DNA of 55,232 nucleotides from an uncultured Prevotella sp. (GCA_946548065.1 CAMNPM010000012.1:1-55232), one strand, 5' to 3'. Counted from the stretch's first letter, positions 34,309-42,887 are shown. The notes: generated from the sequence alone by a model not told the origin. Program-made: numbers and translations.

Positions 34309-35482
34309 GACATACAACTTCGATGAACTCATAGAGCGACGCGGCACCGGCTGTGTCAAGTGGGACTCCATGCCAGTTACCTCCTCTACAGGAGGGGGAC
34401 AGGGGGAGGCTCTCCTCCCCCTCTGGGTGGCCGACATGGACTTTGCGGTGGCTCCTGCCATCCAGGAGGCCGTCAGACAGCGGGCGCAGCATCCCGTATT
34501 TGGCTATACCTATGTGCAGGAGGACTATTATGCCAGCGTCATCTCGTGGTTCCAGCGCCGCCACGGATGGAAGATCAAGCGCGAGTGGATGCTTTACACC
34601 ATAGGCGTGGTGCCTGCCATGTCGGTAGCCATCAAGGCACTGACCATGCCCGGCGAGCGCGTGCTCATCCTCTCGCCCGACTACAACTGCTTCTTCAGCA
34701 GCATCAGGAACAACGGCTGCGAGGTGGCCGAGAGCGTGTTGCGTTTTTCCCGCAACAACCAGCGCTTCGAGCTCGACTGGCAGGACTTCGAGGCACATTG
34801 TGCTGATGACAAATGTACCGTCTTCCTGCTCTGCAATCCTCACAACCCTACTGGGCGTGTGTGGACGCGCGAAGAGCTGCAGCAGATGACTGACATCTGC
34901 CATCGCCACGGCGTGCGCATCGTTTCTGACGAGATACATTGCGAGCTCATCATGCCCGGCAATACCTTTGTGCCTATGGGGACGGTCGATCCTGAGGCCG
35001 TCATCCTGAACTCGCCGTCCAAGTCGTTCAACATTGCCGGACTGCAGATGGCGAATATCGTCTGCCAGGATGCCGCGACCCGCAGACGGCTGGACCGGGC
35101 CATCAACATCAATGAGGTGTGCGACGTCAATCCTTTTGCCCCCGTGGCAGTGATGGCTGCTTACAACGACAGCGAGGACTGGATGGATGCCCTGAACCTC
35201 TACCTCTGGAATAACTATACAGCATTGCGCGACTTTGCCGCTCAGCATCTGCCCCAGTGGAAGGTGATGCCCCTTGAAGGTACCTACCTCGTCTGGGTGG
35301 ATGTCTCTGCTTGCTGCGACTCAGTCACAACATATTGTGAAGAGCTGCTCGAGAAGGCCCGGGTATGGCTGAATCCTGGCACGATGTATGGCCCTCAGAG
35401 CGGCCAAGGCTATGTGCGGATCAATATCGCCTGTCCGCGCAGCTTGTTGATGGAAGCTTTAAACAGAATAGTAAAGATATGA
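34307..35482 (+). CDS. patB: PatB/MalY-type aminotransferase (cystathionine beta-lyase)
   Basis: 391 residues, fold-type I PLP enzyme: FDELIERRGTGCVKWD, LPLWVADMDFAVAP, NPHNPTGRVWTREEL, SDEIHCELIM and the PLP lysine in NSPSKSFNIAGLQMAN. Family reaction: C-S lysis of cystathionine or cysteine; some members act as aminotransferases or regulators. Oddity: residues ~24-37 (PVTSSTGGGQGEA) are a G-rich mini-element insertion between GCVKWD and LPLWV, where homologues have a few residues. It overlaps the OPT transporter gene start by 4 nt, hinting that it processes sulfur amino acids from imported peptides. Confidence 0.92.
   Translation: MTYNFDELIERRGTGCVKWDSMPVTSSTGGGQGEALLPLWVADMDFAVAPAIQEAVRQRAQHPVFGYTYVQEDYYASVISWFQRRHGWKIKREWMLYTIGVVPAMSVAIKALTMPGERVLILSPDYNCFFSSIRNNGCEVAESVLRFSRNNQRFELDWQDFEAHCADDKCTVFLLCNPHNPTGRVWTREELQQMTDICHRHGVRIVSDEIHCELIMPGNTFVPMGTVDPEAVILNSPSKSFNIAGLQMANIVCQDAATRRRLDRAININEVCDVNPFAPVAVMAAYNDSEDWMDALNLYLWNNYTALRDFAAQHLPQWKVMPLEGTYLVWVDVSACCDSVTTYCEELLEKARVWLNPGTMYGPQSGQGYVRINIACPRSLLMEALNRIVKI
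34377..34412 (+). repeat. G-rich mini-element copy 2, in frame within patB
   Basis: ACCTCCTCTACAGGAGG followed by GGGACAGGGGGAGG: an inverted repeat (CCTCC / GGAGG) and a G-run, matching 685-718 in sequence and in reading phase. Confidence 0.6.
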
Positions 35483-37362
35483 AAAACGAAGTTAATGTTT
35501 GGTCAGTCACCTGGGGTGTACTGATGGCTGTGCTCTTCTCAGCCGCTGCTGCCTATCTTGGACTGAAGGTGGGACAGGTGTTTGAGGCTGCTATTCCGAT
35601 AGCCATCATCGCCGTAGGAGTCTCTGCCGCTGCCAAGCGAAGCAATGCGCTTCGCGAGAATGTCATCATCCAGAGCATCGGAGCCTGTTCCGGAGCCGTA
35701 GTGGCTGGAGCCATCTTCACCTTGCCTGCCATCTATATCCTGCAGGCAAAGTATCCGGAGATGTCGGCCGATTTCCTCAAGATTTTTATCGCCTCACTGC
35801 TGGGCGGCGTGTTGGGCATCTTGTTTCTCATCCCCTTCCGCCGCTATTTTGTGGAGGCTCCCCAGGAACAGTATCCGTTTCCTGAGGCCACCGCTACCAC
35901 GCAGGTGCTGAAGAGCGGCGATAAGGGTTCGTCGCAGGCCAAACCCTTGCTCTACGCTGGTCTGATAGGTGGTCTCTACGACTTCATCGTGGCTACCTTC
36001 GGCTGGTGGAACGAGAATGTGACAAGCCGCATGCTGCCTTTTGGCGACGATGTGGCGGAGAAGGCCAAGCTGGTGTTTAAGAACAATACGGGTGCAGCCG
36101 TCTTGGGCTTAGGCTATATCATCGGTTTCCGCTACGCACTCATCATCACCCTGGGCTCGCTGTTCGTCTGGTGGCTCGTGGTGCCGGGTATGGCCCTGCT
36201 GTTCCCTGACACGGTGCTCAACCAGTGGAACCCCTCCATCACAACGCCTGTTGGCGAGATGTCGCCTGAGGTCATCTTCACCTCTTATGGCAAGAGCATC
36301 GGCATCGGTGCCATCGCGATGGCGGGTATCATAGGCATTATCAAGTCGTGGGGTGTCATCAAGAGTGCCGTAGGCCTGGCCACCAAGGCCGGTGCCGTTG
36401 AGGCTCAGGCGTCTGAGGGCGGTTCTGCTGCCACCAGCGCTGATCTGTCGTTCCGTTTTATTGCCATTGCTGCCGGAATCACACTCCTCCTCACCTTCCT
36501 TTTCTTCTGGTTCGGAGTGATGGATGGGAATCTGCTCTTTGCCTTGGTGGCTATTGTGCTGACGGCGGTCATCGCATTCCTCTTCACCACTGTGGCGGCC
36601 AATGCCATTGCCATCGTGGGTTCTAACCCCGTGTCGGGCATGACGCTGATGACGCTCATCTTGGCATCGGTTGTGATGGTGGCTGTAGGACTGAAGGGGA
36701 CGGGTGGTATGGTGGCTGCCCTCGTGATGGGCGGTGTGGTATGCACGGCTCTCTCTATGGCTGGTTCCTTTATTACCGACCTGAAGATTGGTTATTGGTG
36801 CGACACGCAGCCCCGCAAGCAGGAGACTTGGAAATTCCTGGGCACCCTGGTCAGTGCTGCTACCGTAGGCGGTGTCATGATGTTGCTCAACGAGACCTAT
36901 GGCTTTGCCTCTGGCGCCTTGGCTGCTCCGCAGGCCAATGCGATGGCGGCAGTCATCGACCCCCTGATGAATGGGGTAGGGGCTCCCTGGCCGCTCTATG
37001 CCCTCGGGGCTGTCATTGCCGTGGTGCTCACCATGTGCAAGGTTCCGGCCCTGGCTTTTGCCCTGGGAATGTTCATTCCTATGGAACTGAATGTCCCTCT
37101 GGTTTTTGGTGGTGCCATCAGTTGGTATGTCACCTCGCGTTCAAAGGATGCCGCTGTGAACAATGCTCGTGGCGAGAAGGGCAATCTCATTGCATCGGGA
37201 TTCATTGCCGGCGGAGCCTTGATGGGAGTGCTGAGCGCCCTGCTGCGATTCGGAGGCATCTCGTTCGACTATGGCGAGTGGTGGCTGAATCCGATGTCGG
37301 AACTCTGCTCGCTGGCGGCCTATATCCTTCTGATAGTCTATTTTATCCGGGCCACCAGATAG
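35479..37362 (+). CDS. OPT family oligopeptide transporter
   Basis: 627 residues from ATG 35479 (MKNEVNVWSVTWGVLMAVLFSAAAAYLGLK); a longer frame into patB is unlikely. About 15 hydrophobic helices; OPT signatures AAYLGLKVGQVFEAAIPIAI near the start and NPVSGMTL, DLKIGYW later. Proton-coupled uptake of di-, tri- or oligopeptides is the usual role; some relatives move metal-chelator complexes. Translationally coupled to the PatB-type enzyme. The gene is followed by a ~900-bp gene-free region. Confidence 0.92.
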   Translation: MKNEVNVWSVTWGVLMAVLFSAAAAYLGLKVGQVFEAAIPIAIIAVGVSAAAKRSNALRENVIIQSIGACSGAVVAGAIFTLPAIYILQAKYPEMSADFLKIFIASLLGGVLGILFLIPFRRYFVEAPQEQYPFPEATATTQVLKSGDKGSSQAKPLLYAGLIGGLYDFIVATFGWWNENVTSRMLPFGDDVAEKAKLVFKNNTGAAVLGLGYIIGFRYALIITLGSLFVWWLVVPGMALLFPDTVLNQWNPSITTPVGEMSPEVIFTSYGKSIGIGAIAMAGIIGIIKSWGVIKSAVGLATKAGAVEAQASEGGSAATSADLSFRFIAIAAGITLLLTFLFFWFGVMDGNLLFALVAIVLTAVIAFLFTTVAANAIAIVGSNPVSGMTLMTLILASVVMVAVGLKGTGGMVAALVMGGVVCTALSMAGSFITDLKIGYWCDTQPRKQETWKFLGTLVSAATVGGVMMLLNETYGFASGALAAPQANAMAAVIDPLMNGVGAPWPLYALGAVIAVVLTMCKVPALAFALGMFIPMELNVPLVFGGAISWYVTSRSKDAAVNNARGEKGNLIASGFIAGGALMGVLSALLRFGGISFDYGEWWLNPMSELCSLAAYILLIVYFIRATR

Positions 37363-37589
37363 TTTTAGTTCTTTTTCTCTTGTTTGATGGTTGATTAATT
37401 TAGTTTTTTTACTCTCTCGATAGCTTTTTACAGCTGTTTTGATGGTTCGTTTTTTACTTAACTGCTTGTTGTTTAAGTGGTTAATAGTCCTTGTTGCTTG
37501 TGCCAAGTCGGAGGTAAGTCGGTGTTAAGCTGTCGTTGACCGCGCGCTGTCTCGTTGGCTTCACGTCGTTTTCTCTCTCGTTGACGGTG

Positions 37590-37621
37590 CAAAGATAACG
37601 CGTTTTTCGTCGCATTCCAAA
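37590..37621 (-). promoter_or_regulatory. Orphan promoter pointing into the OPT 3' end
   Basis: On the minus strand: TTTG (37618-37621), 20 nt, TATCTTTG (37590-37597), a near-ideal Bacteroidota promoter. No credible gene follows; ~220 nt of A-rich sequence leads into antisense of the OPT gene. Confidence 0.5.
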
Positions 37622-37793
37622 TTTTCAGCCCCTCCACCCCCTCAAATGGCCATATTTCTGGTGAAAAATCGCACCACTCGCGTTCAAGGACCACTTTTTG
37701 CCGTTTTTTTACACAGGTTCGGGTTTAGAGAAGCTATATTACCTACAACCATCGCAGCCTGACAGCCAGACAACTGTGAGGTGTGTCATTTGT

Positions 37794-37933
37794 GTCAAGG
37801 TCAAAATGGTCAAAATCGTTTTTTAATTTTTCAAAAAATCCGCACTATATAATATAAATAATATATATTATTTATTATATATAGTGACAATTTTAGCAAT
37901 TTCAGAATTAATTTTGACCATTTTGACCTTGAC
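37794..37933. repeat. Large nested palindrome in the gene-free region
   Basis: Outer arms 37794-37816 and 37911-37933 are a perfect 23-bp inverted repeat made of GGTCAA/TTGACC motifs; inside, 37843-37886 is an AT-only-core palindrome with 22-bp arms matching at 20 positions (starts CACTATAT, ends ATATAGTG). A further TTGACC follows at 37937-37942. The rest of 37363-38255 holds two outward promoters, two TTCCACAAA boxes (38060-38068, 38081-38089) and no convincing gene. Confidence 0.85.
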
Positions 37934-38140
37934 CAACTTGACCGATATGCATACACGTAAATTGTTGAAATAAAAACATTTACGGCTTTCATGGTGTCAT
38001 TAAGACCACAAAATCAAATGATGGGAATGAGGCTATTGGAGACTAAAATCCTAAAAATCTTCCACAAATTTACAAATAACTTCCACAAAAATCAGCACTA
38101 AAAATCGTAGTTTTCCTTGCAAAAATCACAAAAAATGATG

Positions 38141-38197
38141 TACTTTTGCAGCATTATTACGCTAAAACAACCTGTTTTCGGGCTTTTTTTTTTTAGC
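38141..38197 (+). ncRNA. Candidate very short transcript: promoter directly followed by a terminator
   Basis: -7 element TACTTTTG at 38141-38148, then CCTG-TTTT-CGGG hairpin (38171-38182) followed by eleven T, all inside a GCTAAAA / TTTTAGC outer stem (38161-38197). The RNA would be only ~40 nt. It could also be the terminator of a longer transcript from further left. Confidence 0.4.
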
Positions 38198-38255
38198 ATC
38201 TAATTGGCGTTTCTGCTGGTGTAGGGTACTGCGGATTGTCTGATTTTTTTTCTGG

Positions 38256-38921
38256 TTAAGGAATGAAAACACGTTCTACCGTCCCTTCGTAAGTCTGGAT
38301 GCTGAGGTGGATGGTGTCCGGGCGCTCCTCAGGCAGCAGGATGCTGATATAGCGGCGGTTGGTGTAGTATTGAGGGATGCCGTTCTGACTGTGCAATAAT
38401 CGGTAATAGGCAGCACGGCGTCCGTCTGCATAGGTGTAGACGGTGTCTTGGGCCAACGCGACGTTGTGAGGAAGTTCCTCGTCATCAATGCGTCCTGTCT
38501 TCAGCAGCAAGCCCACGTTCAGGTATTTGCCGCTCTTGGCTATCCATGCACTCTCGAAACCAATGGGGTCCTGAGGCTGTTCCTTGAAGTGCCAGTGGGC
38601 AACAGGCTGGAGGGTGACCATCGGACCTACGGACCTGGGCTCTGCCTGGTTGGTCCCCACCTTGTTAAAATAAATGATGGCGCGGTAGGTGGTGTCGGCG
38701 GTCTCTATCCATGTGGCGGCGACAGGTGTGGAGAACTGATAGCGCTCTCCCTCGTCAGTGACGAACGAGACGCCTTGCATCTCACTGTTGGTGTGCAGCT
38801 CGCAGAAGTTGGCTTGCATCAGAGAGTATGCTCCCTCTCCTTTCTCATAACTGTCAATTTCGCATGACGTGATAAGGAGGGATGCAAGCAGGGCGATATA
38901 CAGGACGGTTTTCTTCATCAT
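38256..38921 (-). CDS. NigD-like lipoprotein
   Basis: 221 residues. Lipoprotein signal MMKKTVLYIALLASLLITSC then EIDSYEKGEG. The layout (short acidic start, beta-rich N-domain with FVTDEGERYQF and RAIIYFNKV, second domain ending GTVERVFIP) matches the NigD-like family of Bacteroidota, named for a bacteriocin-operon protein but mostly of unknown function. Last gene of the operon PASTA-rluD-ddl-acyltransferase; its ATG overlaps the acyltransferase stop (38918-38921). Predicted at the outer membrane. Confidence 0.8.
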   Translation of the reverse strand: MMKKTVLYIALLASLLITSCEIDSYEKGEGAYSLMQANFCELHTNSEMQGVSFVTDEGERYQFSTPVAATWIETADTTYRAIIYFNKVGTNQAEPRSVGPMVTLQPVAHWHFKEQPQDPIGFESAWIAKSGKYLNVGLLLKTGRIDDEELPHNVALAQDTVYTYADGRRAAYYRLLHSQNGIPQYYTNRRYISILLPEERPDTIHLSIQTYEGTVERVFIP

Positions 38922-40075
38922 GTTGACAGGTAGTTGCGTACAGGGTTGGCATACATGGTCAGCATACGTTCTCGCAGGAAAGGCACATCCTTGTTGGGGA
39001 TGTTGATTTTGTCCAATTGCTGCTGCAGGTATTGTTCAAAGCGCTGCACATCGGCATTCGTGTAGTGGCTGCTATTGTTCTTGCCGCCTTCCAGCATGTC
39101 CAGGGCAATATAGTTGCAGGGATAGAGGCGATAGTGATGATGAATCGCGCGGTCTATGCGCAGGCTGAGCTGTTCGTAGAACTCCTTCTTGGGCAGTCCT
39201 GACAGTTCGTCAATCCAGTTGTTGACGGGCTGGGCACAATGATAGTGTACACGACCCTTATAGCCGAAGATGCCCGTCTTCATGTTGTCTAGGTCGTCCT
39301 GCTTACTCTTCTTGAAAGCCGGATTGTCACGCTTCTGCTGAAATTCCTGCGCCTTCAGGTAGTCGCAGGGGTCGAACTCATACGAGATGGTCAGCGGCAC
39401 GATATTCAGTTCGCGAAGACTGTCAACGGGAGTCCCGTCGTAACCCATGGCCAGCATCTTCAGGACGGCATCCTGAGTATGGTCGCTGGAGTCCTTGGCA
39501 CGTCCCTCGCGCTGGGCTATCCAGATGTTCTCCCGCTTCTGGGTGACCGCATAGTGTATGTAGCGGCTCATCAGCTGGCTGGACCGCATCATCTCGTGAG
39601 CCGTCAGCCCGCGGCGCACGGTGAAGGCCTTGTTCATCTTGACCAGCCGCTTGATCCAGGGATAGATGAGCAGGTTGTCACCAATGCCTATCTCCACCGT
39701 GGTGGGATAGCCGTGTTTGTTAAGCATCACGTCGAGGAAGGCCGAGTCGAGTACGATGTCGCGATGGTTAGACAGGAAGATATATCGCTGCGACTTGTCC
39801 GTAGGCAGCTGCTGGTCGTCGAACGTACAACCATCGCTGTGCTTGCGGATGATATAGTTGACAACAGGCTTCATGAAGCGCAGCTGGAAGTCGAGCGGTG
39901 TCTTGACACCCGTAAAGGCCAGCCGCAGCAGGCCGTTGCGTATCCCCTTGGGCAACCAAGGCACAAACCCATGCAGCAGCTTTGAGAACTGCCGGTCGGC
40001 CAGCAGTTCCTCAAAGGCCTGCTTCATCTCCCCGGCTTCATAAGGCCGTATCTCGTCGAACTCTGTACTCTTCAT
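38918..40075 (-). CDS. Glycerol-phosphate acyltransferase-like protein (PlsC/PlsB fold)
   Basis: 385 residues. Acyltransferase core: YIFLSNHRDIVLDSAFLD, where His and the second Asp are separated by five residues, not the usual four; and WIAQREGRAKDSSDHTQ, the glycerol-phosphate-binding loop equivalent. Similar 'NHRDIVLD' proteins occur throughout Bacteroidota. Probable role: acylation in phospholipid or ornithine/glycine-lipid synthesis; substrate not established. No clear membrane helix apart from GFVPWLPKGIRNGLLRLAF-type amphipathic segments. The spacer from ddl is a heptad array. Confidence 0.8.
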   Translation of the reverse strand: MKSTEFDEIRPYEAGEMKQAFEELLADRQFSKLLHGFVPWLPKGIRNGLLRLAFTGVKTPLDFQLRFMKPVVNYIIRKHSDGCTFDDQQLPTDKSQRYIFLSNHRDIVLDSAFLDVMLNKHGYPTTVEIGIGDNLLIYPWIKRLVKMNKAFTVRRGLTAHEMMRSSQLMSRYIHYAVTQKRENIWIAQREGRAKDSSDHTQDAVLKMLAMGYDGTPVDSLRELNIVPLTISYEFDPCDYLKAQEFQQKRDNPAFKKSKQDDLDNMKTGIFGYKGRVHYHCAQPVNNWIDELSGLPKKEFYEQLSLRIDRAIHHHYRLYPCNYIALDMLEGGKNNSSHYTNADVQRFEQYLQQQLDKINIPNKDVPFLRERMLTMYANPVRNYLST

Positions 40076-40084
40076 AACTCAAGT

Positions 40085-40130
40085 CTAATCATATCTTTCA
40101 TCTCTCTCATCTCTCACCTCTCACCTCTCA
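40085..40130 (-). repeat. Heptad array between ddl and the acyltransferase, ending in the cassette motif
   Basis: On the minus strand: TGAGAGG, TGAGAGG, TGAGAGA, TGAGAGAGA, then TGAAAGATATGATTAG. The first unit is the ddl stop codon. The closing TATGATTAG is identical to the inner end of the four-helix-bundle cassette repeats at 45938-45974 and 46352-46390. Confidence 0.75.
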
Positions 40131-41117
40131 GAACTGGTTCTCTACGATGTCGGATAGCACATCCTTCATCTCCAGTCCAGCGGCCTTCACCTGCTGGGGA
40201 ATGAAGCTGGTGACCGTCATGCCTGGCGTGGTGTTCACCTCAAGCATGAAGATCTTGCCTTCCTTGGAGATGATATAGTCGATGCGGATGATGCCATTGC
40301 AGTGCAGGATGTCATAGATGTGACTGGTAATCTCGCGCACACGGCGGGTGATGTCCTCCGACAGGCGGGCAGGGGTGATCTCCTGTACCTGGCCGTTGTA
40401 CTTGGCGTTGTAGTCGAAGAACTCGTTCTGTGTGACTACTTCCGTAGCAGGGAATACCACCGACTTCTCGCGGGTCTTATAGACACCGATGGAGATTTCT
40501 GTTCCCTCCAGGTATTGTTCTATCATGATCTCGTCGCTCTCCATCATGGCCTTGCGGATGGCAGGAGCCAGCTGGTCCTTGTTCTTCACCTTCGACACGC
40601 CAAAGCTGGAGCCGTCGGCAGCAGGTTTCACGAAGCAAGGCATGCCGATGCGCTGTTCTATATCGTCCTCACTCACCATCTGCTCGTAGTCTCGGCGGAT
40701 AAGCATCGAGTCTGCCACGCTGACACCATAGCCGCGCAGATACTGGTTGAGCACGAATTTGTTGAATGTCATAGCTTCCACCAGCACACCACTGGTAGAG
40801 TAGGGGATGCCCACCAGGTCGAAATAGCCCTGCAGGATGCCATTCTCGCCCGGAGTCCCGTGGATGGTGATATAGGCATAGTCAAACAGCCTGCATTTGC
40901 CGTTCTCCATGAACGAGAAGTCATTGCGGTCTATCTTGGCCGTCGTGCCGTCTGGCAGTTCTACGTGCCAGTCCTGTCCCTTGATGTCGACGATATAGAC
41001 CTTGTAGCGTTCCTTGTCAAAAAACGAATAGAGTCCCTGTGCAGAGCGCAGTGACACATCGTGCTCCGAAGAGTCGCCACCACACACGATGGCAATGTTG
41101 CGTTTCAGTTGTTTCAT
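40128..41117 (-). CDS. ddl: D-alanine--D-alanine ligase
   Basis: 329 residues, ATP-grasp enzyme: AIVCGGDSSEHDVSLRSAQG, ITIHGTPGENGILQGYFDL, CFVKPAADGSSFGVSKV, IEQYLEGTEISIGVY and FMLEVNTTPGMT (metal and D-Ala site). Makes the D-Ala-D-Ala dipeptide for peptidoglycan. In the operon after a PASTA protein and RluD, a gene order common in Bacteroidales. Its stop TGA is the first triplet of a heptad unit. Confidence 0.97.
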   Translation of the reverse strand: MKQLKRNIAIVCGGDSSEHDVSLRSAQGLYSFFDKERYKVYIVDIKGQDWHVELPDGTTAKIDRNDFSFMENGKCRLFDYAYITIHGTPGENGILQGYFDLVGIPYSTSGVLVEAMTFNKFVLNQYLRGYGVSVADSMLIRRDYEQMVSEDDIEQRIGMPCFVKPAADGSSFGVSKVKNKDQLAPAIRKAMMESDEIMIEQYLEGTEISIGVYKTREKSVVFPATEVVTQNEFFDYNAKYNGQVQEITPARLSEDITRRVREITSHIYDILHCNGIIRIDYIISKEGKIFMLEVNTTPGMTVTSFIPQQVKAAGLEMKDVLSDIVENQF

Positions 41118-41144
41118 CTTTATATTATTCTATTTTACGATTCT

Positions 41145-42200
41145 TCAAAGTTTGTATTTTCTCCATTTGTCAATCAGTGCTTCCATATCGGCAGCCAGGG
41201 GCGATGTGAAGTCCATCTGCTCGCGGGTTATGGGGTGCACGAAGCCTAATGTCCTGGCATGCAGGGCCTGACGGCCGCAGAGCTTGAAACAGTTCTGTAT
41301 ATAGGCCTTGTAGCTGGCTGTTCGCTCACCTCTGAGCATCTCCATACCGCCATAGCGCTCGTCGGCAAACAGCGGGTGTCCGATGTGTTTCATGTGAGCA
41401 CGTATCTGATGGGTGCGGCCGGTCTCCAGTCGGCATTCTATCAGGGTGGTATAGCCATAGCGCTCCAACACCCGGTAGTGGGTGACGGCACTCTTGCCGA
41501 TGTTCGAGCCCGGTGGAAAGACGGCCATGCGCTGCCTGTCGCGTGGGTCGCGCCCTATGTTGCCTTCTATACGGCCCTGGTCTTCGGTGAAATTACCCCA
41601 TACCAGAGCAACATAGCTGCGATGGGTGTCGTGATTGAAAAACTGCGCCCCCAGCTCTGTCTTGGCTTCAGGGGTCTTGGCAACGACCAGCAGACCGCTG
41701 GTGTCCTTGTCGATGCGGTGCACCAGTCCGACGCTGGGGTCGTTGGGGTCGTAGGTGGGCAGCTCGCGAAGATGCCAGGCAATGGCGTTGACCAGTGTGC
41801 CGTGGAAGTTGCCCACTCCTGGATGGACCACCAGACCTGCTGGCTTGTTGACCACCATCAGCTGGTCGTCCTCGTAGACCACATCCAGAGGAATGTCCTC
41901 CGGCTCAATGGTCGTGTCATGGTGAGGACGGTCGAGCATCAGGGTGATGACATCGCCGGGACGAACCTTATAGTTGCTCTTGACGGGCTTGTCGTTCACA
42001 TGGATGAATCCTGCGTCGGCTGCCTTCTGGATGCGGTTGCGCGAAGAGTGCTGGAGATGTTCCGACATGAACTTGTCAATACGGACTGGCTCCTGCCCAT
42101 GGTCTACTTCCATGCGCAGGTGCTCATACAGCTGGCCGTCGCCTTGCTCGTCAACGTTCAGCTCTATATCTTCAAGCTCTTCGTCTATCATCATAGTCAT
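41145..42200 (-). CDS. rluD: RluA-family 23S rRNA pseudouridine synthase (RluD-like)
   Basis: 351 residues: S4 RNA-binding domain (IDKFMSEHLQHSSRNRIQKAADAGFIHVN), then the catalytic domain with LVHRIDKDTSGLLVVAKT containing the catalytic aspartate, and GRTHQIRAHMKHIGHPLFAD. Probably modifies helix 69 of 23S rRNA, as RluD does. ATG overlaps the PASTA gene stop by 4 nt. The acidic N-terminal extension (DEELEDIELNVDEQ) is slightly longer than usual. Confidence 0.95.
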   Translation of the reverse strand: MTMMIDEELEDIELNVDEQGDGQLYEHLRMEVDHGQEPVRIDKFMSEHLQHSSRNRIQKAADAGFIHVNDKPVKSNYKVRPGDVITLMLDRPHHDTTIEPEDIPLDVVYEDDQLMVVNKPAGLVVHPGVGNFHGTLVNAIAWHLRELPTYDPNDPSVGLVHRIDKDTSGLLVVAKTPEAKTELGAQFFNHDTHRSYVALVWGNFTEDQGRIEGNIGRDPRDRQRMAVFPPGSNIGKSAVTHYRVLERYGYTTLIECRLETGRTHQIRAHMKHIGHPLFADERYGGMEMLRGERTASYKAYIQNCFKLCGRQALHARTLGFVHPITREQMDFTSPLAADMEALIDKWRKYKL

Positions 42201-42862
42201 TCATGCACAGGGGGTTCCATTACTTCTTCAAATTCGTCAACCGTTGATTCGTCTATCGGGACATTGGGCGATGGGGATTCCACATACTCGAACTCATCCA
42301 CGTCGCTGACCGTTCCGCTACCTACCAACAGGGTCAGCGGATAGTCAATGGGAATACGGTCGCCATTCGACACCCTGCGCCCGCGACAGAGGATGCCATA
42401 TACCCAGTCTTTTTCACCATGCACCTCTTGGGCAGGCAACAGGCGGAAACCAATGGCCATCAACTTGGCCTCGGCTTCGCGCAGACTGCTGTTGTCTACG
42501 ACGTCGGGAATGGTGAAGGTTGGTGATGAAGGCGAGTTCACCGTGACATAGATAACATGTCCCCGCTTCACTTTCATTCCCTCACCCGGTGTCTGGGCAA
42601 GAATACAGTCGGCAGGCAGCTGCTTGTTGTAGCCGGAATCGCTGACCATGATAACGAGTCCTTCTTCTTCCAGCATCAGTCGGGCTTTCGAATATCCCAG
42701 ACCTTTCACTTTAGGCACTACAATGCCCTCGCCGTGGTGCGTGTAATAGTCCAGACCGAATTTAACACCGATACCTACCAGTAGCAGGAATACGATCATA
42801 GCCAGCAGGTTTAGCAAGACAAAACGGTTGAATATCTTACCAAAGAAATTCTTTATGCTCAT
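42197..42862 (-). CDS. PASTA-domain membrane protein
   Basis: 221 residues: one N-terminal membrane helix (LLNLLAMIVFLLLVGIGVKFGL), then two to three PASTA repeats (VVPKVKGLGYSKARLMLEEEGL, TIPDVVDNSSLREAEAKLMAIGF) in the periplasm and an acidic proline-containing tail. PASTA domains sense or bind peptidoglycan fragments; no kinase domain is present, unlike Gram-positive PknB. First gene of an operon with ddl, consistent with a cell-wall role. A -7 element TACTTTTG lies 26 nt upstream on the minus strand. Confidence 0.9.
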   Translation of the reverse strand: MSIKNFFGKIFNRFVLLNLLAMIVFLLLVGIGVKFGLDYYTHHGEGIVVPKVKGLGYSKARLMLEEEGLVIMVSDSGYNKQLPADCILAQTPGEGMKVKRGHVIYVTVNSPSSPTFTIPDVVDNSSLREAEAKLMAIGFRLLPAQEVHGEKDWVYGILCRGRRVSNGDRIPIDYPLTLLVGSGTVSDVDEFEYVESPSPNVPIDESTVDEFEEVMEPPVHE

Positions 42863-42887
42863 TTCTATTGTTCTCTAATATCGAAAG

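Noticed and set aside
34142..35248. 368-codon minus-strand frame opposite DUF3737 and patB
   Set aside because: Runs across two real genes in antisense; composition typical of shadow frames in GC-rich genes.
37363..38255. Chromosomal origin of replication (AT-rich, iteron-like repeats, TTCCACAAA boxes)
   Set aside because: Flanking genes converge here instead of diverging, no dnaA or other origin-linked gene is near, and the boxes match DnaA sites poorly. Kept only as an unexplained palindrome.
41259..42344. 361-codon plus-strand frame opposite rluD
   Set aside because: Shadow of the RluD frame; no recognisable domain and no promoter.
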